64,000 bases of DNA, from the NCBI GenBank assembly GCA_018882735.1, contig VERH01000001.1:17584-81583 (forward strand), in the 5' to 3' direction. Each line of letters opens with the position of its first letter. The stretch's first letter is position 1. Both the position numbers and the translations under genes were made by a program. The DNA is from Candidatus Nanopelagicaceae bacterium. GTDB taxonomy: Bacteria; Actinomycetota; Actinomycetes; Nanopelagicales; Nanopelagicaceae. Under the pieces are notes generated by a model. The model was not told the origin of the DNA. It saw only the letters and a list, made by a program, of their open reading frames with translations, and searched no databases. Shown in pieces: positions 56,352-64,000 of the stretch.

Positions 56352-56370
56352 CTGTAGCGAGGGGCTACAG
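56352..56370. promoter_or_regulatory. Operator-like inverted repeat in the malE leader
   Basis: CTGTAG-CGAGGGG-CTACAG: six-base arms with a seven-base centre, placed just downstream of the predicted malE transcription start. It could be a repressor operator or a leader hairpin. No regulator gene is in the window. Confidence 0.45.
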
Positions 56371-56378
56371 AGGAGACG

Positions 56379-56407
56379 ATTACATAACGCCCAAATCAGG
56401 CAGTCAA
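56379..56407 (-). promoter_or_regulatory. Promoter of the malE operon
   Basis: On the minus strand: -35 TTGACT (56402-56407), a 17-base spacer and -10 TGTAAT (56379-56384), five of six matches to TATAAT. Transcription would begin near 56372, giving a leader of about 40 bases. Confidence 0.65.
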
Positions 56408-56487
56408 AGGGAAACTAGGCTTAAAAGAGCAATTATCGATTTGTTATAAAGGCCTTACTTTTTCACGACACCTTTGCAGGGGCTGAA

Positions 56488-57600
56488 CTACTTGTGAAGC
56501 GCCCCTACGGTCGAATCCCAGCCATCGACGGCCTCAGGCTTACGAGGACCTTTACCTACGTAGCGAGCTGATGGGCGGATCAAACGGCCGGTTCGCTTCT
56601 GTTCCAGAATGTGTGCAGACCAACCTGCGGTGCGCGCCGATGTAAACATCGGTGTGAACATATGTGGTGGAACTTCTGCAAAATCAAGAAGCACCGCAGC
56701 CCAGAATTCAACATTTGTTTCAAGCACGCGATCTGGACGACGCTCTCTTAGTTCGGCAAGAGCAGCTTCTTCGAGCGCTTTAGCAACTTCATATCTTGGC
56801 GCACCTAATTCTTCGCAAGTACGACGGAGTGTGCGCGAACGCGGATCTTGGGCGCGATAAACGCGATGACCAAATCCCATCAAGCGCTCACCTTTATCTA
56901 GCAATTCTTTTACATACGCTCTCGCATCACCGCGTTGTTCAACTGCTTGAATCATATGAAGTACTCGAGATGGAGCACCGCCATGTAGCGGTCCGCTCAT
57001 CGCACCAATCGCACCAGAAATTGAAGCTGCAACATCAGCGCCCGTTGATGCAATAACGCGTGCAGTAAATGTCGATGCATTCATTCCGTGTTCTGCGGCC
57101 GAGACAAAGTAAGCATCGATTGCACGGACATGTTTTGGATCTGGTTCCCCGCGCCAGCGAATCATCATTCGCTCAACAACAGTATGGGCCTTATCAACTT
57201 CACTCTGTGGGATTGCTGGTGCAGTTCCGCGAGCGGATTGAGCAACATATGAAAGAACCATTACCGAGACGCGAGCAAGATTTGAACGCGCTTCTTCATC
57301 GGAGATATCAAGTAGTGGCTTTAGGCCCCAAGCTGGAGTGAGCATCGCAATTGCAGATTGCACATCGACACGAACGTCACCGGAGTGAACTGGAATTGGA
57401 AATGGTTCAGCAGGTGGAAGTCCAGGATTGAATTGGTCATCAACAAGAAGTCCCCAGACATTTCCGAAGGTGACTCGACCGACTAGATCATCAATATCCA
57501 CTCCGCGATAGCGAAGCGCGCTTCCCTCTTTATCTGGTTCTGCGATTTGAGATTCGAAGGCGATGACGCCCTCAAGGCCGGGCTTAAAGTCATCTGACAT
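56488..57600 (-). CDS. citA: Citrate synthase, CitA type
   Basis: About 370 residues. Condenses acetyl-CoA and oxaloacetate. Motifs: GVIAFESQIAEPDKEGSALRYRGVDIDDL, AEHGMNASTFTARVIASTGAD, catalytic histidines in GAMSGPLHGGAPSRVL and LMGFGHRVYRAQDPR, and the aspartate in LLDFAEVPPHMFTPMF. It resembles the mycobacterial citrate synthase 2. ATG 57600 (MSDDFKPGLEG) is preferred over a frame 42 bases longer; CAGAAT ends seven bases upstream. Divergent from pdxH. Confidence 0.96.
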   Translation of the reverse strand: MSDDFKPGLEGVIAFESQIAEPDKEGSALRYRGVDIDDLVGRVTFGNVWGLLVDDQFNPGLPPAEPFPIPVHSGDVRVDVQSAIAMLTPAWGLKPLLDISDEEARSNLARVSVMVLSYVAQSARGTAPAIPQSEVDKAHTVVERMMIRWRGEPDPKHVRAIDAYFVSAAEHGMNASTFTARVIASTGADVAASISGAIGAMSGPLHGGAPSRVLHMIQAVEQRGDARAYVKELLDKGERLMGFGHRVYRAQDPRSRTLRRTCEELGAPRYEVAKALEEAALAELRERRPDRVLETNVEFWAAVLLDFAEVPPHMFTPMFTSARTAGWSAHILEQKRTGRLIRPSARYVGKGPRKPEAVDGWDSTVGALHK

Positions 57601-57678
57601 GGCGCGTATTCTGCCCACAATTACACCTAGCGCGAAACCCAAGATGACCTGAGCCGGTAAGTGACGTTAGATACACCT

Positions 57679-58335
57679 ATGGCAGCGATGGACCGCGATG
57701 AGATTTCCAAGATGCGCCGTTCCTATGGCGAGATTGGCCTTCGTGAGAGCGATTTGAATTCAAATCCAATCTCGCAATTCCAGCTCTGGCTCAGCCAGGC
57801 TGCTGAAAATCCCATGGTCGTCGAGGCTAATGCGATGGTGTTAGCGACCGCTACTGATGATCAACCCACAACGAGAACCGTGCTCTTAAAAGATGTAACT
57901 GAAGCGGGCTTTACCTTCTTCACTAACTACAACTCAGCAAAATCCAAATCGATTGATGAGAACTCAAAGGTTTCACTACTTTTTCCTTGGTATCCCATGG
58001 AGCGGCAAGTCAAAATATTGGGAAGCGCGGTTCGAATTAGTGGCGAAGACTCAGATACTTATTTCGCAACGCGCCCTTGGTCTAGCCAGATTGGAGCTTG
58101 GGCAAGTAATCAATCAGCGCCACTTGCTTCAAGAGAAGAGTTAGAAAAGCGTTGGGCGGAATTTGCTACGAAATATCCAGAAGGTAGCCAAGTCCCACGT
58201 CCGCCACATTGGGGTGGCTTCCTTGTGATTCCTACCATGATTGAATTTTGGCAAGGTCGATATTCGCGCCTACATGACCGGATTCGCTACACCAAAGGCG
58301 CTGCTGGTTGGAAGCTTGAACGCTTCTACCCCTAG
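57679..58335 (+). CDS. pdxH: Pyridoxamine 5'-phosphate oxidase
   Basis: About 218 residues. An FMN enzyme making pyridoxal 5'-phosphate. Motifs: MRRSYGEIGLRESDL, TRTVLLKDVTEAGFTFFTNYNSAKSKSI, SLLFPWYPMERQVKILG, RPWSSQIGAWASNQSAPLASR, and the C-terminal IEFWQGRYSRLHDRIRY. ATG 57679 is chosen, with TTAGAT six bases upstream; a GTG 18 bases earlier is an alternative. It precedes serC, whose enzyme needs its product PLP. Confidence 0.96.
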   Translation: MAAMDRDEISKMRRSYGEIGLRESDLNSNPISQFQLWLSQAAENPMVVEANAMVLATATDDQPTTRTVLLKDVTEAGFTFFTNYNSAKSKSIDENSKVSLLFPWYPMERQVKILGSAVRISGEDSDTYFATRPWSSQIGAWASNQSAPLASREELEKRWAEFATKYPEGSQVPRPPHWGGFLVIPTMIEFWQGRYSRLHDRIRYTKGAAGWKLERFYP

Positions 58336-58346
58336 TTACTAGATAG

Positions 58347-59480
<1,134 letters not shown>

Positions 59481-59483
59481 TAA

Positions 59484-60641
59484 TTGATAGTTCAATATCG
59501 CCGTGACCGAATCTTCTGGCTGGTATCACTACAGACTGGAATCTATGGTTTCTTTATGGGCGGCTTTGGCCCAGCGCTACCTTTGCTTCAAACAGAACAA
59601 GGTGTTTCTGGCGCGATAGCGGGGCTTCATGGCACAGCTCTCGGAGTCTCATCAATTCTTGCGGGCGCACTCAACTCAAGAATTGTTCATAGATTTGGGC
59701 GATATAAGGCTGCTTGGTTAGGAATTGCACTCTTTCTCTTTGGAGCGATTGCCTTTGTAATTCTCCCCGATCCATCACAAACCATTCCAGCCGCTTTTGT
59801 CATTGGGATGGGTATATCGGTTGCAATTGCAAATACCGTCACTTACCTTGCAGGTCACTACAAGACGCAAGCACAGCGTGCGGTTTCTCAAAATAATGCC
59901 GTTACCTCGGCCTTTAATCTGATTGGCACGGTAACGATTGGTTTGATTGCCACTACTGCAATCTCTTGGCGTCTTGGTCTACTCGCTTGTATCCCGTTTG
60001 CGGCCATTCTTTATTTTCGTTTTGCTCGTCACCATAAACCAGAACATCTACCTGATGATGAAGGCCACCAAAAGGGTTCGTTACCCATCAAATACTGGCT
60101 AGCTTGGCTAGGACTATTCGCATCAATCGCCGCAGAGTTCGCCGTCATTTTCTGGTCAGCTGCTCTGATTCGGGAGCGCACCTTTGTTAGCCCAGCACTT
60201 GCAACAACCTTGGTGCTCGCATTTCCACTTGGTATGTTTCTAGGACGATGGTTTGGAACAAATTTCTTTCCTAACATTTCAATCGACCAACGCCTTAAGG
60301 TTTTTATCACTCTACAAATACTTGGCTTCTTCATTTTCTGGACTTCAGAAGTCGTAATCACAACCTTTATTGCGCTGCTATTCGTAGGTTTAGGAACCTC
60401 AATCCAATTCACTTTAACGACGCTCCGGCTATTAAATCTGGGAAGACCGAAGACTGACCTAGCGATGGGGCGCTCTAGCTTTGCAGCAGGAATTGCGATT
60501 GCGGGTTCACCCTTACTCCTAGGAGCGCTCGCCGATCAGCTCGGGATAACAAGGGCTTTTCTCATAGTGCCTGGCTTTATGGCGTTGGCGCTTCTCATTA
60601 TCTATCTTGTCCCAGTAAAGGAGAGTGCAGATGAACTATAA
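59484..60641 (+). CDS. MFS transporter, about 12 helices
   Basis: A 385-residue permease. GGFGPALPLLQTEQGVSGAIAGLHGTALGVSSI and LNSRIVHRFGRYKAAWLG (motif A variant) identify the superfamily, with a second such loop at GRWFGTNFF. Substrate unknown. Start TTG 59484 stands just after the serC stop, without a strong ribosome site, so it probably relies on coupling. A 26-codon ORF begins within its last 11 bases. Confidence 0.88.
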   Translation: MIVQYRRDRIFWLVSLQTGIYGFFMGGFGPALPLLQTEQGVSGAIAGLHGTALGVSSILAGALNSRIVHRFGRYKAAWLGIALFLFGAIAFVILPDPSQTIPAAFVIGMGISVAIANTVTYLAGHYKTQAQRAVSQNNAVTSAFNLIGTVTIGLIATTAISWRLGLLACIPFAAILYFRFARHHKPEHLPDDEGHQKGSLPIKYWLAWLGLFASIAAEFAVIFWSAALIRERTFVSPALATTLVLAFPLGMFLGRWFGTNFFPNISIDQRLKVFITLQILGFFIFWTSEVVITTFIALLFVGLGTSIQFTLTTLRLLNLGRPKTDLAMGRSSFAAGIAIAGSPLLLGALADQLGITRAFLIVPGFMALALLIIYLVPVKESADEL

Positions 60642-60711
60642 ATTCAGAAGAACCGTAACTCTAGTAATCCTCTTTGGACTAATCCTTCTTGTCCTCGTAA
60701 GCGGCCTCTAG
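60631..60711 (+). CDS. Putative 26-residue single-span membrane peptide
   Basis: ATG 60631 follows AAAGGAG at seven bases, and the ORF begins inside the last codons of the MFS gene. The peptide has a positive start (MNYKFRR) and one hydrophobic helix (TLVILFGLILLVLVSGL), then stops. The last 33 bases lie antisense to the coding end of the convergent MFS gene. Composition and ribosome site support a real small membrane protein, but chance is possible at this length. Confidence 0.4.
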   Translation: MNYKFRRTVTLVILFGLILLVLVSGL

Positions 60712-61932
60712 AACATCGCTAACTAGAACGCTTTCTGGGGCATCGCCTCTATCTTTGAATTTCGCATAAGTTATTGCTGCGGCAGTAAAAGCAATCGCGC
60801 CACAGATAGTTATTGTGATTCGGGTTCCTAACTCTTGAGTCATCCAACCGATTAGTGGTGAGACAATCGGCGTTCCACCAAGGAAGACTGTCAAGTAAAT
60901 ACCCATGACGCGACCACGGATTGCTGAGTCGGTTCGAAGTTGGACCATCGTGTTTGCGGCGATGAAGGTAATAAGTGCGATGAATCCAATAATAGGAAGC
61001 AAGATTGCATATGTAATGTAGTTGGGTGCGAAGGAAGAGATAATCAAGACGAGACTGAAAAGCATCGCACCACGCATGACAAATCTAGGGTCGCGCTTCT
61101 TCTCGAGGCGAGCCGAGACAATCGCTCCACTTAGGGAGCCAATCGCCAAAATACTTCCGAGCAATCCATATTCAGCAGCGCTCTTATCAAAAACCGCCGT
61201 AGCCATCATCGTGTTAAAGATATTGAAGTTCAAGCCAAAGCTAGTTGCAAAGAAGACGGTGAGCATCACGGCAATGATGTCGGGGCGAGCCGAGACATAC
61301 TTAAAGGCCTGGCGAATCTTGGTAGACGTGCGCTTATGATCTTCGATAAACAAATCACGTTCTCTGATGTTTAGCAGGGCGATCATCACGCCAAGGTAGG
61401 AAATTCCATTGAGAATAAATGAGAAACCCGTGCCATAGGCCGCGATTAATACTCCGGATAGACCAGGTCCAAGCAACCTGCCAATATTGAAATTTGTTGA
61501 ATTCAATCCAACGGCATTTGGTAAATCTTCCTTACCTACTACTTCGATGTTAAAACTCTGGCGGGTTGGGGCATCAATCGCGTTGCCCATACCGAGCAGA
61601 AAGGCAAAGAACATTACGTGCCAGATCTGAATCTGATCTAACAGCACCAAAGTTCCAACTGAGAGCGCCGAGGTCGCGCCAGTTAAGTTTGTTAGAAGCA
61701 AAACTTTTCGCTTATTGAACTTATCGGCGATTTTGCCACCGGAGATACTAAAGAAAAGGGTTGGGGCGAATTGCAGCGCCGTTACGATTCCTAGATAAGA
61801 GCCGCTATTAGTTAGCTCAAGGATCAACCAAGCTTGGGCGACGCCTTGAGCCCAGGTTCCGATATTTGATACAAAATTAGCAGCAAAGAGGATTCGGAAG
61901 TTGCGATGACGGAAAGATCGCAACGTACTCAC
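60679..61932 (-). CDS. MFS transporter (enterobactin-exporter-like)
   Basis: A 417-residue transporter: FRILFAANFVSNIGTWAQGVAQAWLILELTNSG and the motif A loop GGKIADKFNKRKVLLLTN are typical of the EntS/MFS_3 exporters. A similar gene occupies this place near serC and the cold-shock gene in mycobacteria. Start GTG 61932 has no Shine-Dalgarno and follows TAGACT by six bases. Substrate unknown. Confidence 0.9.
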   Translation of the reverse strand: MSTLRSFRHRNFRILFAANFVSNIGTWAQGVAQAWLILELTNSGSYLGIVTALQFAPTLFFSISGGKIADKFNKRKVLLLTNLTGATSALSVGTLVLLDQIQIWHVMFFAFLLGMGNAIDAPTRQSFNIEVVGKEDLPNAVGLNSTNFNIGRLLGPGLSGVLIAAYGTGFSFILNGISYLGVMIALLNIRERDLFIEDHKRTSTKIRQAFKYVSARPDIIAVMLTVFFATSFGLNFNIFNTMMATAVFDKSAAEYGLLGSILAIGSLSGAIVSARLEKKRDPRFVMRGAMLFSLVLIISSFAPNYITYAILLPIIGFIALITFIAANTMVQLRTDSAIRGRVMGIYLTVFLGGTPIVSPLIGWMTQELGTRITITICGAIAFTAAAITYAKFKDRGDAPESVLVSDVLEAAYEDKKD

Positions 61933-61938
61933 AAAGCG

Positions 61939-61944
61939 AGTCTA
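61939..61944 (-). promoter_or_regulatory. -10 hexamer for leaderless MFS mRNA (minus strand)
   Basis: TAGACT on the minus strand ends six bases before GTG 61932. It is separated by one base from the opposite-facing hexamer at 61946-61951. Confidence 0.5.
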
Positions 61945-61945
61945 G

Positions 61946-61951
61946 TATGCT
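61946..61951 (+). promoter_or_regulatory. -10 hexamer for leaderless DUF2530-like mRNA (plus strand)
   Basis: TATGCT ends seven bases before ATG 61959. It favours this start over the ATG at 61947, which would lie inside the hexamer itself. Confidence 0.5.
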
Positions 61952-61958
61952 TCACGAT

Positions 61959-62135
61959 ATGCGCAGCGCGATTCCTGTCATCATCATTGGAATTATTCTT
62001 TGGACGATTGCGCTTGTGATTGCAATCATTGCAAATGCGATGGCAAAAGTAATTCTTGCTTGTGTATTAGGAATCACCCTTGGATTTATAGGAATCACAT
62101 ACACAAAACGGCGCGCTAAGCGCGAAGGGAATTAA
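61959..62135 (+). CDS. Small membrane protein, DUF2530-like
   Basis: About 58 residues with two transmembrane helices (VIIIGIILWTIALVIAIIA and VILACVLGITLGFIGITY) and a basic tail (TKRRAKREGN). The layout, with W in helix 1 and the basic end, resembles DUF2530, which has this same neighbourhood (MFS, cold shock, DUF3027) in other actinobacteria. Function unknown. The stop overlaps the convergent cold-shock gene stop by four bases. Confidence 0.75.
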   Translation: MRSAIPVIIIGIILWTIALVIAIIANAMAKVILACVLGITLGFIGITYTKRRAKREGN

Positions 62136-62512
62136 CCCTCGATTTCTTGTGCGATTCCGCGCAAAACTTTAGCTACTCGAGCAGCCTCAGCTTCACTTGG
62201 ATAACGGCCATGACGTAGGCCATTTCCAACGCGATCTAGCATCTTGATTGATTCTTCGATGATCACCGCAAGATCTTCCGCACCAGACTTTGATGCAGCA
62301 AGTGATGGTGGCGCTTCGACAACTCTTACCGAGAGAGCTTGTGGACCTTTACGTCCTTCAGCAACACCAAACTCCAATTTAGTGCCGGGCTTTAAAGTTG
62401 TGACGCCATCAGGAAGAGCTGAGGCAGCGATGTAAACATCTTCACCTTCATCAGATGAGATGAAACCAAAACCTTTTTCGAGGCTAAACCATTTGACGCG
62501 ACCAGTTGGCAT
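62132..62512 (-). CDS. Cold-shock-domain protein with C-terminal extension
   Basis: About 126 residues. The N-terminal cold-shock domain has the RNA-binding motifs TGRVKWFSLEKGFGFI and DVYIAASAL. A C-terminal extension of about 60 residues (LAVIIEESIKMLDRVGNGLRHGRYP) follows, as in the mycobacterial CspB group. A nucleic-acid chaperone. ATG 62512 (MPTGRVKWF) with AAGGAGG about eight bases before it is preferred over a start six codons upstream. Confidence 0.94.
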   Translation of the reverse strand: MPTGRVKWFSLEKGFGFISSDEGEDVYIAASALPDGVTTLKPGTKLEFGVAEGRKGPQALSVRVVEAPPSLAASKSGAEDLAVIIEESIKMLDRVGNGLRHGRYPSEAEAARVAKVLRGIAQEIEG

Positions 62513-62578
62513 GAGGGGAGCCTCCTTCAATTAAAAACTATTTTGGTGTCGTGTGCGCCGCGCTTTGCGGACAGGGGG

Positions 62579-63280
62579 CTAGTTTATCGCCTCGGAGTGA
62601 GCGCCGCAGCCATGATTTACAGAGACCACACGCGCATCCTCAGGCGAGATCGCATTGGCACATGCACCGAAGGCTTGGCGGAGCGAGCCGCTAATCGGAA
62701 TATAGAAACCGCAAGTTCCACAATTCTTTGGCGCCCAACGCGCGATATCTGTATTTGGCCCGCGGTCCCCTTCAATCCAACGCTTTGAAGCTTGATCGCG
62801 ACCCTCAATTGAAAGGACGCGCAATCTTCCCGCACCTAATTCAAATAACTCATGGAGATCTAAATCTTCATCACCCGGAAGTACGGCAGATGCTGGAACT
62901 AACCGGGCATCATCGACTTCGGTTGGAACAATCGTTCCGGCAGAGACATCTTCTTTAGTAACGCGCGCGCTATATGGAATCCAATCCGGAGCGCGAAGTG
63001 AATCAGGTCCTGGAAGTAAAACTACGTCACAGACAGTAACGGGGCTTTCTTGATCGACCTTTGCGACAGTTACCGCCCAGCGCCAATCAACATAGCCAGG
63101 GAGGAAAGCTTGGAATAGATAAGTGGCAATGTGATCATCGTCAGAATCAACAGAGATTAATGAACCAACAAACTTTTCATTCTTTGAATCTTCAATTGCT
63201 GCGCTACGAGCAAGTTCAGCGGCGCCGAAGTTATCGACGCCGCTACTTGCTTGAGAATTCTTCGACTTCTTGCGAGCCAT
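62579..63280 (-). CDS. DUF3027 family protein
   Basis: About 233 residues. Matches the actinobacterial DUF3027 family: AARSAAIE-type region ELARSAAIEDS, YLFQAFLPGYVDWRWAVTVAKV, VTVCDVVLLPGPDSLRAPDWIPYS, and a C-terminal cysteine set (NCGTCGFYIPISGSLRQAFGACANAISPEDARVVSVNHGCGAHSE) that may bind zinc. Function unknown. ATG 63280 (MARKKSKNSQ) is chosen; TAGACT ends seven bases upstream and the longer frame has no signal. Confidence 0.9.
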   Translation of the reverse strand: MARKKSKNSQASSGVDNFGAAELARSAAIEDSKNEKFVGSLISVDSDDDHIATYLFQAFLPGYVDWRWAVTVAKVDQESPVTVCDVVLLPGPDSLRAPDWIPYSARVTKEDVSAGTIVPTEVDDARLVPASAVLPGDEDLDLHELFELGAGRLRVLSIEGRDQASKRWIEGDRGPNTDIARWAPKNCGTCGFYIPISGSLRQAFGACANAISPEDARVVSVNHGCGAHSEAIN

Positions 63281-63287
63281 GAAGCCG

Positions 63288-63293
63288 AGTCTA
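63288..63293 (-). promoter_or_regulatory. -10 hexamer for leaderless DUF3027 mRNA
   Basis: TAGACT on the minus strand ends seven bases before ATG 63280. Confidence 0.5.
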
Positions 63294-63302
63294 ACCTTCT
63301 TT

Positions 63303-64000
63303 CTAGAAGTCCATATCTCCGCCAGGTGCTGCAGGCATTGCTGGCTTAGGTTCTGGCTTATCTGCGATGACCGCCTCGGTTGTGAGGAAGAGCGCCGCAA
63401 TTGAGGCCGCGTTCTGAAGTGCTGAACGAGTGACCTTCGCAGGATCGATGATTCCAGTCTTAATCATGTCGACGTACTCACCGCTTGCTGCATTTAATCC
63501 ATGGCCAGCTTCGAGGTGACGAACTTTCTCAACTACAACTCCACCTTCAAGGCCAGCGTTAACAGCGATCTGTTTTAACGGAGCTTCGACTGCGTATTCA
63601 ACAATCTTTGCACCAGTTGCTTCATCGCCCGATAGCTTCAACTTATCGAATGCTTTCTTAGATGCTTGTAGAAGTGCAACGCCACCACCGGCAACGATTC
63701 CCTCTTCAACGGCAGCCTTCGCGTTACGGACAGCATCTTCGATGCGGTGCTTGCGCTCCTTCAACTCAACTTCAGTTGCAGCGCCGGCTTTGATAACAGC
63801 AACGCCTCCAGCAAGCTTGGCAAGACGCTCTTGGAGCTTCTCGCGGTCGTAATCCGAATCGCTCTTCTCAATCTCAGCGCGGATCTGGTTGACGCGACCC
63901 TTGATCATCTCGTCATCGCCAGCGCCCTCAACGATTGTGGTCTCATCTTTTGTGACGACAACCTTGCGAGCCTTACCCAAGAGATCAACTGTGGTTGCAT
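63303..64000 (-). CDS. groL: Chaperonin GroEL, C-terminal part only
   Basis: The open frame runs to the right edge, covering the C-terminal 231 residues or so of the 60-kDa chaperonin. [58 protein letters not shown] and [14 protein letters not shown] are typical GroEL. The end is [16 protein letters not shown], a short variant of the GGM tail and unlike the histidine-rich tail of actinobacterial GroEL1, so this is the GroEL2-like housekeeping type. Confidence 0.97.
   Translation of the reverse strand, partial: ATTVDLLGKARKVVVTKDETTIVEGAGDDEMIKGRVNQIRAEIEKSDSDYDREKLQERLAKLAGGVAVIKAGAATEVELKERKHRIEDAVRNAKAAVEEGIVAGGGVALLQASKKAFDKLKLSGDEATGAKIVEYAVEAPLKQIAVNAGLEGGVVVEKVRHLEAGHGLNAASGEYVDMIKTGIIDPAKVTRSALQNAASIAALFLTTEAVIADKPEPKPAMPAAPGGDMDF

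Overview
The window is about 64 kb of gene-dense actinobacterial chromosome with short intergenic gaps and, by eye, a GC content in the mid-40s. Gene content and order point to a small-genome actinobacterium. Freshwater planktonic Nanopelagicales (the acI lineage, e.g. Ca. Planktophila or Nanopelagicus) is my best guess, from the moderate GC, the compaction and gene order that follows mycobacteria and streptomycetes while sequence is diverged. The lineage is an inference, not proven here. From memory, 4-31 kb (uracil glycosylase, ppx, DUF501, ftsB, eno, mazG, lipoprotein, mfd, pth, rplY, prs, glmU, ispE, rsmA, tatD, metG, rsmI, protein mannosyltransferase, glpR, rimJ, glp, 5-FTHF cyclo-ligase) parallels roughly Rv0992c-Rv1026 of M. 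tuberculosis. The citA/serC/DUF2530/cold-shock/DUF3027 end resembles Rv0871-Rv0889c.

Layout. 1-4.1 kb: a DrrAB-type ABC exporter (permease cut by the window edge) divergent from two coupled MFS exporters. 4.1-10.2 kb: Bax inhibitor-like protein, an odd tRNA with anticodon UAA, DNA repair, polyphosphate, divisome, glycolysis and nucleotide-sanitation genes. 10.2-26.8 kb: transcription-coupled repair, anaplerotic ppc, ribosome, cell-wall-precursor, isoprenoid and tRNA synthetase genes plus tRNA-Gln. 26.9-31 kb: protein O-mannosylation and the Glp-GlpR cell-division locus with an internally deleted Glp. 31-37.5 kb: acyl-CoA dehydrogenase, CopD-CtaG fusion, FmdB, an MMPL exporter, purU. 37.5-40.2 kb: a short accessory stretch (ABM enzyme, short P450, GH125 mannosidase) ending at tRNA-Arg(CCU). 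40.3-46.5 kb: a saccharopine-dehydrogenase-like enzyme, SDR, secreted coiled-coil protein, Tat-exported Rieske protein, diguanylate cyclase and homospermidine synthase. 46.5-48.7 kb: photolyase and an esterase. 48.7-56.4 kb: a maltodextrin operon (malE-malF-malG, intracellular GH13, secreted GH13) without its ATPase. 56.5-64 kb: citrate synthase, pdxH, serC, two MFS proteins, small membrane proteins, a cold-shock protein, DUF3027 and the end of groL.

Regulation. At least 15 genes have a TANNNT hexamer ending exactly 6 or 7 bases before the start codon and no Shine-Dalgarno sequence, which suggests leaderless mRNAs are common here. Other genes have clear AGGAGG-type sites. Two genes too short for ordinary ORF calling (38 and 26 codons) have good ribosome binding sites. 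I saw no CRISPR array, insertion sequence, prophage or origin. No stretch longer than about 160 bases lacks a gene.
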